Of a DNA stretch of 64,000 nucleotides, positions 8,523-17,132 are shown in pieces. Under the pieces are notes generated by a model that saw nothing but the letters and a program-made list of their open reading frames with translations, ran no database searches and was not told the DNA's origin. Origin of the DNA: an uncultured Brachyspira sp. GTDB taxonomy: Bacteria > Spirochaetota > Brachyspiria > Brachyspirales > Brachyspiraceae. Where the stretch lies: positions 186,001 through 250,000 of the forward strand of contig NZ_CALXKQ010000002.1 in the NCBI RefSeq assembly GCF_944388875.1, given 5' to 3'. Position 1 is the stretch's first letter; the number at the start of each line of letters is the position of its first letter. The translations under genes were made by a program, and so were the position numbers.

Positions 8523-9961
8523 ATATCAATACTATCAATTATATCCATAGTATCTTTAAAATTTTCCTTTATAGATTTTAATAGTTCATCTGGTTCAGGT
8601 AAATTATCCAAATCTTCTAAAGTTTCATCTTTTATCCAGAAAATATCCAAATTAACTTTATCTCTTTTTATTATTTCATCATAAGAAAATTTTTTGAATC
8701 TGTCAGTTTCTTTTCTTTTGCTAATATCATCAGCATTATAGCATTTTATAAAATCTTCTAAATCTTCAAAAGTTAAAGGATTAGTAACTAAAGTAAAATT
8801 AATATTTGTTCTAAAATCATAAATCCAAATATTTTTCGTCGCTACAGCACCTTCTACAGGTGTAACTTTATCAAAAAATAAAACATTAGCCTTAACACCT
8901 TGAGCATAAAAAATGCCTGTAGGAAGTCTCAATATAGTATGCAAATTACAGCTGTTTAATAACTTTCTTCTTACCTTCTCTCCAGCACCGCCCTCAAATA
9001 AAACATTATCAGGAAGCACAACTGCCGCTCTTCCGCCTATGGCTAAAATACTCATTATATGCTGTAAAAAATTTATCTGTTTATTTGATGTTGTTACAGT
9101 AAAATCATCTCTTATATAATCTTCTTTTTCTGTTGTAACTTCACCGTCATCACTAAAAACCTTAAAAGCACTTTTCTTACCGAAAGGCGGATTTGTAAGA
9201 ACCATTTTATATAATGTATCTGTTCTCTTAGCTAAAGAATCTCCCTGTTTTACTGTGGTATTTCCTTCAGAGCCTCCAAATCCATGCAAATACAAATTCA
9301 TAGCACATAAACTCACAACTATATGAGTAATATCTATACCAAATAATGTATTTTCTTTTAATTTTTTAATTTTATCTTTGTCTTTTCCTATATGTTTTTT
9401 TATATAATCATAAGCCTCAATCAAAAATCCGCCTGTACCGCAGGCAGGATCAATTATATTCATATCTATATCAGGCCTCATCACCTCAACAATAGCCTTA
9501 ATCAAAGCCCTAGGCGTAAAATACTGTCCAGCACCAGCCTTAGACTCTGTAGCATTTCTCTCCAAAAGTCCCTCATATATAGAACCTTTCACATCAATAC
9601 TTAATGATACCCAATCAATACCATCTATAAGATTTACCATTCTTTTAATATGAACGGGAGTATCAATCTTATTCTGAGCCTTTGAAAATATTACTCCAAG
9701 TATACCCTTTTGCCTTGAAAGATTTTCTAAAGTGCTTGCATAATGTTTTTCTAATTCCTCACCCTCTTTTTCTTTTAATTTATCCCATCTGTATTCATCT
9801 GGTATAATGGATTCTTCATAGCCCTCTTCAAATTTCTGATAATCCATTTTAAGAAAAATCATATAAGTAAGCTGCGAAACATAATCGGTATAAGCCATAC
9901 CGCTTTGTCTTAACACCTCAGCAAAATTCCACACTTTAGTAACTAAACTGCTTTCATTCAT
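8519..9961 (-). CDS. hsdM: Type I restriction-modification DNA methyltransferase subunit M
   Basis: N6-adenine methyltransferase, 480 residues. An N-terminal helical HsdM_N domain (about residues 1-130) precedes the catalytic domain with the SAM-binding motif NIIDPACGTGGFL and the catalytic NPPFG, the normal gamma-class order. Two M subunits with one S methylate the host target and, with R, form the nuclease. It lies at the end of the minus-strand hsdR-hsdS-hsdM series but is separated from hsdS by 269 bases holding a GC-rich island. It appears intact. The reading frame contains no stops or truncation. Confidence 0.95.
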   Translation of the reverse strand: MNESSLVTKVWNFAEVLRQSGMAYTDYVSQLTYMIFLKMDYQKFEEGYEESIIPDEYRWDKLKEKEGEELEKHYASTLENLSRQKGILGVIFSKAQNKIDTPVHIKRMVNLIDGIDWVSLSIDVKGSIYEGLLERNATESKAGAGQYFTPRALIKAIVEVMRPDIDMNIIDPACGTGGFLIEAYDYIKKHIGKDKDKIKKLKENTLFGIDITHIVVSLCAMNLYLHGFGGSEGNTTVKQGDSLAKRTDTLYKMVLTNPPFGKKSAFKVFSDDGEVTTEKEDYIRDDFTVTTSNKQINFLQHIMSILAIGGRAAVVLPDNVLFEGGAGEKVRRKLLNSCNLHTILRLPTGIFYAQGVKANVLFFDKVTPVEGAVATKNIWIYDFRTNINFTLVTNPLTFEDLEDFIKCYNADDISKRKETDRFKKFSYDEIIKRDKVNLDIFWIKDETLEDLDNLPEPDELLKSIKENFKDTMDIIDSIDI

Positions 9962-10022
9962 AATAAATCCTTATATACTAAAAATTTTTAAGTTTGTTAA
10001 AAACATTTTATATTTTATTATT

Positions 10023-10127
10023 TTCGGGGACTAGTCCCCGAACCCCCTACTTCTTTTGCCGAATAGGCACCTACTCGGTGGTGACCCAGGCACAGCCCGC
10101 CTGCGTCGAGAAGCAAAAGGACTGCAT
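10023..10127. repeat. GC-rich palindromic island between hsdS and hsdM
   Basis: About 105 bases that are clearly GC-rich in an AT-rich genome. It opens with a perfect 20-base palindrome at 10023-10042 centred on ACTAGT. It then has CTTTTGC (10053-10059) complementary to GCAAAAG (10113-10119) enclosing a second GGCACC/GGTG hairpin. Two minus-strand frames are open across it, but neither looks like protein coding with a start and ribosome site. It may be a dispersed repeat, a structured RNA or a recombination or attenuation site; only its structure is seen here. Its last 11 bases, read on the minus strand, also occur inside MITE copy B at 14912-14922. Confidence 0.6.
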
Positions 10128-10230
10128 TCTTACAATTTAAGACTTACTCTATAGTTATAATATTTTACAACAGTTTATAATTTTTTATATAAATCATAAA
10201 AAATTAACAAGTAATAATTGTTCAATAAAA

Positions 10231-11547
10231 TTAAATTAATTTTCCCTCAAAAGCCTTTTTCAAAACAGCCTGCTTTAAAACATTTAATTTATCAATATTT
10301 TCATTTATATTATTCTCTATATTATCAACTTTATCAAAAATATTCTGTATATTATCGGCTATAGTTTTTTGCAATTCTATATTAGGTAATTTTATTATAT
10401 GATTAATTAAATAACCTGCTTGAACTCTTTTTTGTCCAACGGCACCTGTCATCTTCTGTTTAGCATTCATTCTAAATTCTTCACTAGATAAAAAATAATA
10501 AATAAAATCTATAAAAACATTATCTTTATTTCTTATTACATGAAATTCTGTAGAACCAAATCCAATTTTTGATTTTAATTTATTTATAACACATATTTTT
10601 CCATTTTCCATACAAGGTGTAATTTTAGCAAATAAAATATCATTTTCTTGAAATTTTGTATAACCTTTTTTTACTTTTTGATATTTTTCAATATTTTCTG
10701 TATAATTATTCGTACAAGCTTCTACATTAGCCATAGGTAAAAAAGATACTTCTGTATCATCATTAAAATCTTCTGGAATTATTGTTGTTGGATTTATATA
10801 ACAAACATCATCTAAAATTTTTTCTTCCCACTCATAAGGTTCATAATTGCTGCCTTTAGCGAAGCTGTTATTCTCATCGAATGCGTATTTCAAAACTGAC
10901 TGCTTATACTGTTTGATTTGCTCTTTTATGATATTTAATTTATTCAAAGCATTGTCTATTTTTTGGAATTCGCTCTCTATTTTTTCTACTATGAGTTTTT
11001 GTTCTTCTAGCGGTGGTAGAGGTAAAATAGTATCTCTTAATTTGTTAACCCCTACTCCACCAATAATACCATTTATATTTTTTTTAAAAATAAAAAAGAA
11101 GGTTGGAGTTTGCAAATAATAGTATAAAAATATATGATCTATTCCATATGGAGAAAAACAACATAATTTATTTACAAAACAAACATCTTGATTTGTAATA
11201 GCTATTTTTCTTCCAGCACTTCCTCCCTCTATACAAAGCAGAGTACTATTTTTAGGTGCTATACGAAATTTAGTATTTGAATTAGGTATTCGAACTCCAT
11301 TGTCATAATTTATTTCATTATTAAAACTTATATCTTTTGTTGCAATATAATAATACCCTGAAGATAAACCTGTATATTTCTTCTTTTTTTCTTCTTCATT
11401 AATACTATTTCCTGTATATATATCAGCTAATGATGAAAGTCTTACCCATTTCCAATTATCTGGTATTTTGAAAGGGATTTCATCTGAATTTATCTCTGCT
11501 TCTGTTTTCATTTCAGATTGTTTTTTGACCGACTTCTTTGTGCTCAT
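10231..11547 (-). CDS. hsdS: Type I restriction-modification specificity subunit S
   Basis: 438 residues with the two-half layout of HsdS. Target-recognition domain 1 begins IPDNWKWVRLSSLADIYTG. The first conserved helix is PLPPLEEQKLIVEKIESEF...LKYAF. Target-recognition domain 2 begins YEWEEKILDDVCYINP, and the second conserved helix is LPNIELQKTIADNIQNIF...KKAFEGKLI. Each half reads one part of the bipartite target. Both halves are full length, so the subunit should be active; the recognised sequence cannot be inferred. It starts 17 bases after hsdR, so the two are co-transcribed. Confidence 0.93.
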   Translation of the reverse strand: MSTKKSVKKQSEMKTEAEINSDEIPFKIPDNWKWVRLSSLADIYTGNSINEEEKKKKYTGLSSGYYYIATKDISFNNEINYDNGVRIPNSNTKFRIAPKNSTLLCIEGGSAGRKIAITNQDVCFVNKLCCFSPYGIDHIFLYYYLQTPTFFFIFKKNINGIIGGVGVNKLRDTILPLPPLEEQKLIVEKIESEFQKIDNALNKLNIIKEQIKQYKQSVLKYAFDENNSFAKGSNYEPYEWEEKILDDVCYINPTTIIPEDFNDDTEVSFLPMANVEACTNNYTENIEKYQKVKKGYTKFQENDILFAKITPCMENGKICVINKLKSKIGFGSTEFHVIRNKDNVFIDFIYYFLSSEEFRMNAKQKMTGAVGQKRVQAGYLINHIIKLPNIELQKTIADNIQNIFDKVDNIENNINENIDKLNVLKQAVLKKAFEGKLI

Positions 11548-11564
11548 TATTTTTTCCTAATTAT

Positions 11565-14303
11565 TTAAGATAGTTTAGATGATATCAAATTAAGTGATAA
11601 ATCTGATACTATTTCTTCTAAAGTGATATGTTTAGAAGAGTAAAGTTTTTCAAATAAAAGTTTAGCTTCCTTATAGCTATGGTTCTCATCTGTCAATGCT
11701 TCATGTATTTCTTTTTTATCTGATATATATCCGTTGCTTATAATATAATTTTTTAATATATTTAGTAAAATATTCTCTTCTTCGCTGAACTCTATATTAT
11801 AATTTTTTTTCTGTCTGCCTTTCCATAATTCAAATCTTCTATTTGCAGTTATACTAAAATCTTCTAATTCATCATATTTACCTATCACAAAACGCACTAA
11901 CTGAATTAAATTGGTTATTATATCTTCAGGCTTTTTGCTTTTTACTCTTTTTTTATCAAGTAAATAATATGCTTCCCATATCATAGAAGTTTTTAAAGGA
12001 GGCATATTATTAAGAAGTTTTTCTCTCAAATCTTTTAATATTTCATAAGTTAAGGCTCTGTCATCGCTTGAATATATTATTTTTAATGCTTCTATACTGT
12101 CTTTATTGCTATCTATAAAATCTTTAAAACTCTTTACTGTTTTATTAGCATTCTCTACGGAAAAATCTGTAAATATTACTTCATCTGAATTTATATTATC
12201 AATTATAAGATAAGCATTTTTAAAGGCTTTTATCAATTCATTTCTAAAATCAGGTTTATAAAAAGGCTTTAATGCTTCATAACGCATATCAGAAATTTCT
12301 TCTTCTGTTTTATCCTTTATAATATCAGCATCAACAGTATTATAAATATCGCTGCATATTTCATGCAAGGTTTTTCCGCCTGCAAGTTCTTTTAATGTTT
12401 TATGCTCGCTTTCTTTTATTTTATTTTGAAGAGCTGTAATTCTTGATACTAATGTAGTTAAAACATCTTCTTCTACATCTCCGCCGTATTTAACCATCTC
12501 TATAATTTTTTCTGTGCTTAAGCTATTTTTTCTATCTAAAGGCTGAGAAAGTGTTTTTTCTGTTTCTGTTACTCCTATGGCATCTATTAAATAATAAAAA
12601 TCTTTGCTCTTAGCATTTGGTGTAGCTGTTTTTAAAGTTTCATTATCTATAGTTCTTACTCCGCGTCCTTTCATCTGCTCATAATATACGGAAGATGAAA
12701 CATTTCTCATAAATATCAATACTTCCAAAGGTTTTATATCCGTTCCTGTGGCTATCATATCCACACTTACTGCTATTCTGAAATTAGGCTCATTTTTAAA
12801 ATCTTTTATTAAACCCTGCGGATTATCTGAAGAGTAGGTTATTTTTTTACAGAACTCATTTCCTTTATTAAATACTTCCCTTGCAATTCTTACTATATTT
12901 TCTGCATGATTGTCATCTTTAGCAAATATTAAAGTTTTAGGTACAAAAGTCGGTTCTCTATCAGGATAAAGCTGAGTAAATAAAGATTTTTTATAAGCTT
13001 CAAGTACAGTTCTTATCTGATTAACTGATACTACTTTTCTATCTAAATCTTTTTTCTCATAAATAATATCTTCTTCAAGAGTTTCGTATATTTCACGTCT
13101 TGTTTTTTTCTCTACAATAGGAACATAAGTTTTTTCTTTAAGTGTTGCTCCATGCTCCCCTATTTGAGTTTTTATTCTAAATACTTTTTCACCTACATTG
13201 ATACCGTCAATTATAGAACGTTCAAGAGGATATTCATAAACTAAATTACCATTAAAATAAGCTATAGTATTTGCTGAAGGTGTTGCAGTAAGCCCTATAA
13301 CAAATGCATCAAAATAATTTAGAACCTTCTGCCATTCTCCGTATATGCTTCTATGACATTCATCAACTACTATAAAATCAAAAAGTTCTATAGGTAAATT
13401 TGAATTATAAGAAACATCATGCATTATATCACTGTCAGCATTTTCAAAAGATGATTTTTCTTCATTTGCAATATCATATTCCTCTTCATTACTTAAAATA
13501 GAATAAAGTCTTTGTATTGTTGTTATTACTATTTTGCTGTTCTTATAATCTATGACATTACTTTTTAAATGCTGTACTCCATATAATTCAGAGAATTTTC
13601 TGTTTTCAATATAAAAATCATCAAATGAATTTTTTGCCTGACTTCCTAAATTATTTCTATCAACTAAAAATAAAATTCTTTCAGCATTAGCATGTTTAAT
13701 AAGCCTATAAAATAAATTAATAGCCATTATAGTTTTACCTGCCCCAGTGGCCATTTGTATTAATGTTCTAGTATTATTCTCACTTAATGACTTTTCTATG
13801 CTGTTTATTGCATTAAATTGGCATTCTCTTAAATCCCCAATCTCTAATACAGGCATGTTATTTTTTAATTTGTTTCTTAAAGTAGAATCGTCTTTTATAT
13901 ATTTTAATAATGTTTCTGCTTTATGGAATGCAAATACTTTTCTTGAACGATAATCTATATCCCTTGTATCTCTAAAATATATTTCTTTGCCATTGCTTTC
14001 ATATATAAAATGAAGTTCTTCAGAATATGATTTTATATAACTAGGTAATTTATTAGAATATCTTTTAGACTGCTCTTCTACAATACTTAAAGAAGTTCCG
14101 TATTTTTTAGCTTCTATAACACCCAATGCCTTGCCTTTATATATAAGTATATAATCAGCTCTTCCATTATCTGACATTACAATCTCTCTTAATGCAATGC
14201 CTTTATTCGATGTTATATCAAATTCATCTTTATTAAGAACTTCCCAACCTGCATTGATTAGCAGTTTATCTATTTCTTCTCTTGCTTTCTCTTCAGGCTT
14301 CAT
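11565..14303 (-). CDS. hsdR: Type I restriction endonuclease subunit R
   Basis: 912 residues. The N-terminal PD-(D/E)XK nuclease has GRADYILIYKGKALGVIEAKK (Asp, Glu and Lys in the usual spacing). The helicase motor has Walker A MATGAGKT, the DECH box VDECHRSIYG, TATP, and helicase-C motifs VSVDMIATGTDI and MKGRGVRT. The C-terminal helical part (after ~residue 700) binds the MS core. The protein translocates DNA and cuts far from unmodified sites. Shorter than EcoKI-type R, it resembles the EcoEI type. It begins 38 bases downstream of the tmRNA 3' end with no clear terminator between, so transcription from ssrA could read in. Confidence 0.95.
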   Translation of the reverse strand: MKPEEKAREEIDKLLINAGWEVLNKDEFDITSNKGIALREIVMSDNGRADYILIYKGKALGVIEAKKYGTSLSIVEEQSKRYSNKLPSYIKSYSEELHFIYESNGKEIYFRDTRDIDYRSRKVFAFHKAETLLKYIKDDSTLRNKLKNNMPVLEIGDLRECQFNAINSIEKSLSENNTRTLIQMATGAGKTIMAINLFYRLIKHANAERILFLVDRNNLGSQAKNSFDDFYIENRKFSELYGVQHLKSNVIDYKNSKIVITTIQRLYSILSNEEEYDIANEEKSSFENADSDIMHDVSYNSNLPIELFDFIVVDECHRSIYGEWQKVLNYFDAFVIGLTATPSANTIAYFNGNLVYEYPLERSIIDGINVGEKVFRIKTQIGEHGATLKEKTYVPIVEKKTRREIYETLEEDIIYEKKDLDRKVVSVNQIRTVLEAYKKSLFTQLYPDREPTFVPKTLIFAKDDNHAENIVRIAREVFNKGNEFCKKITYSSDNPQGLIKDFKNEPNFRIAVSVDMIATGTDIKPLEVLIFMRNVSSSVYYEQMKGRGVRTIDNETLKTATPNAKSKDFYYLIDAIGVTETEKTLSQPLDRKNSLSTEKIIEMVKYGGDVEEDVLTTLVSRITALQNKIKESEHKTLKELAGGKTLHEICSDIYNTVDADIIKDKTEEEISDMRYEALKPFYKPDFRNELIKAFKNAYLIIDNINSDEVIFTDFSVENANKTVKSFKDFIDSNKDSIEALKIIYSSDDRALTYEILKDLREKLLNNMPPLKTSMIWEAYYLLDKKRVKSKKPEDIITNLIQLVRFVIGKYDELEDFSITANRRFELWKGRQKKNYNIEFSEEENILLNILKNYIISNGYISDKKEIHEALTDENHSYKEAKLLFEKLYSSKHITLEEIVSDLSLNLISSKLS

Positions 14304-14341
14304 ATTAATTGAATGATTATTTATTTTTATATTATAAATAT

Positions 14342-14691
14342 TGGAGATGGCGGGACTCGAACCCGCGTCCTACGAAGCGTACCGCATTCGTCTACATAGC
14401 ATAGCTTATCTTCGAAAGATTCGCCTTATAGGTAGAAGACAAGCAGAAAAACTATAAGACTAGCATGAGTATACGTAATATCAGGCTCATACGGCACCTA
14501 ATACAAGTTCTATGTGTTTCGACACCGAAAAGATAACCCATAGACAAATCATCTAATCAGCGGCAGCTTTAATTAAGCTGCAAGTGCGTATTCGTCTGCA
14601 CTTATTGTTTAGTATGATATTAACGTGCATACACCTAGCACGGCTATGCAAAATACGTTCCAACCATCGCAGTCGAAGCCGGAGCATCCCC
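14342..14691 (-). ncRNA. ssrA: tmRNA (transfer-messenger RNA)
   Basis: The minus strand begins GGGGATGCTCCGGCTTCGAC and ends with the T-arm and acceptor GGTTCGAGTCCCGCC ATCTCCA, CCA encoded. The 5' GGGGATG and 3' CATCTCC pair over seven bases with one G-U. The tag frame at 14573-14599 reads A-D-E-Y-A-L-A-A then TAA, the C-terminal ALAA signal for proteolysis. About 350 nt in total. It rescues stalled ribosomes with SmpB. It is a single-piece tmRNA. A TTGACA/TATTAT promoter lies just upstream. Confidence 0.97.
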
Positions 14692-14714
14692 TTTCAAAGA
14701 GCTAATATGATTGT

Positions 14715-14742
14715 ATAATATCATTTATGAAAAAAATGTCAA
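14715..14742 (-). promoter_or_regulatory. ssrA promoter
   Basis: Minus strand TTGACA at 14737-14742 and TATTAT at 14715-14720 with a 16-base spacer. The predicted start is about 15 bases before the mature tmRNA 5' end, leaving a short leader for RNase P removal. Confidence 0.8.
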
Positions 14743-14800
14743 TATATTTTTTAAATTTATTTGCTGTTTAGCATTATGAGTTTTAAGTTATAAAAAGTTA

Positions 14801-14976
14801 TTAGACTTGTTTTAAAACTACTTGACAGATTATATATGAAATTTTCGTAATTTGTAAATTATAAAAATAATGTTTTATATGTTGTATAACTTGTTGTTTT
14901 GGTATATAAATATGCAGTCCTTCACAGGGCTAGTCATAACAATTAATGAATAAAATTAGTTTTGAAACAAGTCTAA
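14801..14976. mobile_element. MITE-like element, copy B (about 176 bp)
   Basis: The ends TTAGACTTGTTTTAAAACTA (left) and TTAGACTTGTTTCAAAACTA (right, minus strand) are inverted repeats matching 19 of 20 bases. The interior is non-coding and carries the family core GTTTTATATGTTGTATAA at 14872-14889. Its right end stops 4 bases short of the stop codon of the LysM gene, so it sits in that gene's 3' region between it and ssrA. The TTAGAC...GTCTAA edges give TA flanks on both sides. It is the best preserved copy in the window. Confidence 0.8.
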
Positions 14977-14980
14977 TTTA

Positions 14981-16801
14981 CTATCCTCTAGGGAGCAGCT
15001 TAGCAGGGTCTATCGCCCTTCCTTGATATGATATTTTAAAGTATAATTCGCTTTTATTTATCATTCCAGTGTCCCCTATATTGCCTATATATTCACCCTT
15101 AGAAACTACATCTCCTAATTTAACATTTGCTTTTGATAGATGAGCATAAGAAGTATTATATCCGTTTTTATGCTTCAATATTATAACAGTGCCGAATCCT
15201 CTAATATCATCTGCATATTCAACTATTCCGTCATCAGCAGCTACAACCTTATCCCCAACATCTCCTAATATATTAACGCCTCTGTTTGCAAGTTTATCAG
15301 AAGTAACACCGTATCCTGATATTATTATACCTTTATACGGCCATATAAATGAACTTTCAGGAAGAATGCTGTCATCATTAAATGAATAAGGAATCATTTT
15401 TAAAACTTGTACCTTTAATGAATTGCCCGCAAATAATTTATATTCATTGGCGTTTTTTATATTATTAAGCCTCATTAAATCTCTTAAATCCATTTTATGA
15501 TTTCTAGCTATAGAATATAAAGTATCACCGCTTTTAATTTTATATGTTGATGTAACTAAAGTGCTTGTTTTTTTAGGGCTTGCATATACCTTTAAAGTAT
15601 CTCCTACTTTAAGTACGTAATTATTATTTAAATTATTTATAGAATAAAGCTCAACTAAATCCATTCCTCTTGCTACGGCAATTTCACTTAAAGTATCTCC
15701 GCTTTTTACTTTATAATTTTCTATAGTTGTGTATGCAGGTTTTGATGTATTTATATTAACATTGTCATATAGTTTTAAAGTATCTCCTACTTTAAGCACA
15801 TAATTATTATTTAGGTTGTTTAATTCAAGAAGTTCTTTCAATGACATTGAATTTTTTAATGCTATCTCTCCAAGTGTATCTCCGTTTTTTACTTTGTAAG
15901 TTTTTATAGTTTTGCTTGAAGAATTGGAGTTATTATTTTTAGCATATATTTTTAATTTTTCTCCTGATCTTAATTTGTATTTTAAAGGGTCTTCAATATT
16001 ATTAATTTTCAAAAAATCATTAACATTCATATCATTTTCAAAAGCTATGCCGTACAAAGTATCGCCTGTTTTTACTGTATAATATTCTATCTCTTTTGAA
16101 TCGCTGTATGTTCTATTTTCAGAAGAAGAAGTATTATCCTTTTTTGATCCTGCAACATACATTGTTTTTCCTACATATAATTTATAGGTATTAGGATCAT
16201 CAATATTATTAATTTTTAAGAATTCGCTTGCTGTCATGCCATGTGCAAAAGCTATGCCGTATAGAGTATCTCCGCTTTTTACTTTATATGTATCATAAGA
16301 TTTTTTTTCATTATCATTATTTATATTTGATATATTATTGTTATTTGCTGATGTTTTATCATTATTAGCTACTTTTAAAATCGCTCCTACTCTTAGATTA
16401 TATTCACTTGAGTTTTTTATATTGTTTATAGCCAAGAATTCATTTGCAGTCATACCATGTGCAAAAGCTATGCCGTATAGAGTATCTCCATTTTTTACTT
16501 TATAATCTTTATAGGATTTAGATTCTTCTCCTTTTAATCCGTACATTTTATTTTCAGAATCATATACTAATTTATATCCAGCTTCTTTTACTTTTAAAGT
16601 TTCTCCTATTTTTAGATTATATTTATCAGGATCATCAATATTATTTAGTTTTAGGAATTCGCTTGCACTCATATCATGTGAGAATGCTATGCCGTATAAA
16701 GTATCGCCGTTTTTTACTTTATAATCTATATAATTAGCCCCAAAATTAACAGAGGCAAATGTACATCCTATAATGGATGCATATTTAAGAATGTTTTTCA
16801 T
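14981..16801 (-). CDS. Seven-LysM protein with degenerate LytM/M23 domain (NlpD/EnvC-like amidase activator)
   Basis: 606 residues. A signal peptide (about residues 1-21) is followed by seven LysM repeats, each opening with a variant of YKVKNGDTLYGIA, that bind peptidoglycan glycan. The C-terminal M23/LytM domain starts near residue 495. Its zinc ligands are gone: the HxGxD-type site reads NRGVNI at 506-511, and the final HxH site reads ELYFKI near 585; only the YAHLS His (554) remains. Such ligand-less LytM proteins (NlpD, EnvC) activate cell-separation amidases rather than cut wall themselves, so an activator role in the periplasm is inferred. LysM copies 2 and 3 are nearly identical, suggesting recent duplication. 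Confidence 0.88.
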   Translation of the reverse strand: MKNILKYASIIGCTFASVNFGANYIDYKVKNGDTLYGIAFSHDMSASEFLKLNNIDDPDKYNLKIGETLKVKEAGYKLVYDSENKMYGLKGEESKSYKDYKVKNGDTLYGIAFAHGMTANEFLAINNIKNSSEYNLRVGAILKVANNDKTSANNNNISNINNDNEKKSYDTYKVKSGDTLYGIAFAHGMTASEFLKINNIDDPNTYKLYVGKTMYVAGSKKDNTSSSENRTYSDSKEIEYYTVKTGDTLYGIAFENDMNVNDFLKINNIEDPLKYKLRSGEKLKIYAKNNNSNSSSKTIKTYKVKNGDTLGEIALKNSMSLKELLELNNLNNNYVLKVGDTLKLYDNVNINTSKPAYTTIENYKVKSGDTLSEIAVARGMDLVELYSINNLNNNYVLKVGDTLKVYASPKKTSTLVTSTYKIKSGDTLYSIARNHKMDLRDLMRLNNIKNANEYKLFAGNSLKVQVLKMIPYSFNDDSILPESSFIWPYKGIIISGYGVTSDKLANRGVNILGDVGDKVVAADDGIVEYADDIRGFGTVIILKHKNGYNTSYAHLSKANVKLGDVVSKGEYIGNIGDTGMINKSELYFKISYQGRAIDPAKLLPRG

Positions 16802-16827
16802 AATTATTACAGTTCAAATAAAGGCAT

Positions 16828-17106
16828 CTAATTAGCTATTTCAAAAACTACATCTACAAGAGGATCAACAGGCGTAACAGTAACTACAGATTCTTTAACA
16901 CTAGCCATTTGAGGACCTTTCTGTATTTTTTCAATAAATTCCTCAATCTCGGTTTTTGTTTCTAGGTATCCTATAACCTCCACAGAACCGTCATAGTTAT
17001 TCCATACCTTTCCGCCTATTTTCATTTCATCGCCTACTTGTTTTGCATAGTATCTAAAGCCTACGCCCTGAACTCTTCCTTTTAATATTATATCTACTTT
17101 AAACAT
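16828..17106 (-). CDS. acyP: Acylphosphatase
   Basis: 92 residues, normal for the family. It has the substrate loop GRVQGVGFRYY with the catalytic Arg and GKVWNNYDGSVEVIGYL with the catalytic Asn. It hydrolyses acyl phosphates such as acetyl phosphate or 1,3-bisphosphoglycerate in the cytoplasm. It lies 26 bases upstream of the LysM gene on the same strand and may be co-transcribed with it. The start is an ATG at 17106, divergent from the methyltransferase gene. Confidence 0.93.
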   Translation of the reverse strand: MFKVDIILKGRVQGVGFRYYAKQVGDEMKIGGKVWNNYDGSVEVIGYLETKTEIEEFIEKIQKGPQMASVKESVVTVTPVDPLVDVVFEIAN

Positions 17107-17132
17107 GTATTAATTATCGGAAAGAGGTTTTA

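Noticed and set aside
8519-8600. Second attachment site matching the ssrA 3' end near the hsdM stop
   Set aside because: No copy of GGTTCGAGTCCCGCC or its complement was seen there; island borders remain unproven.
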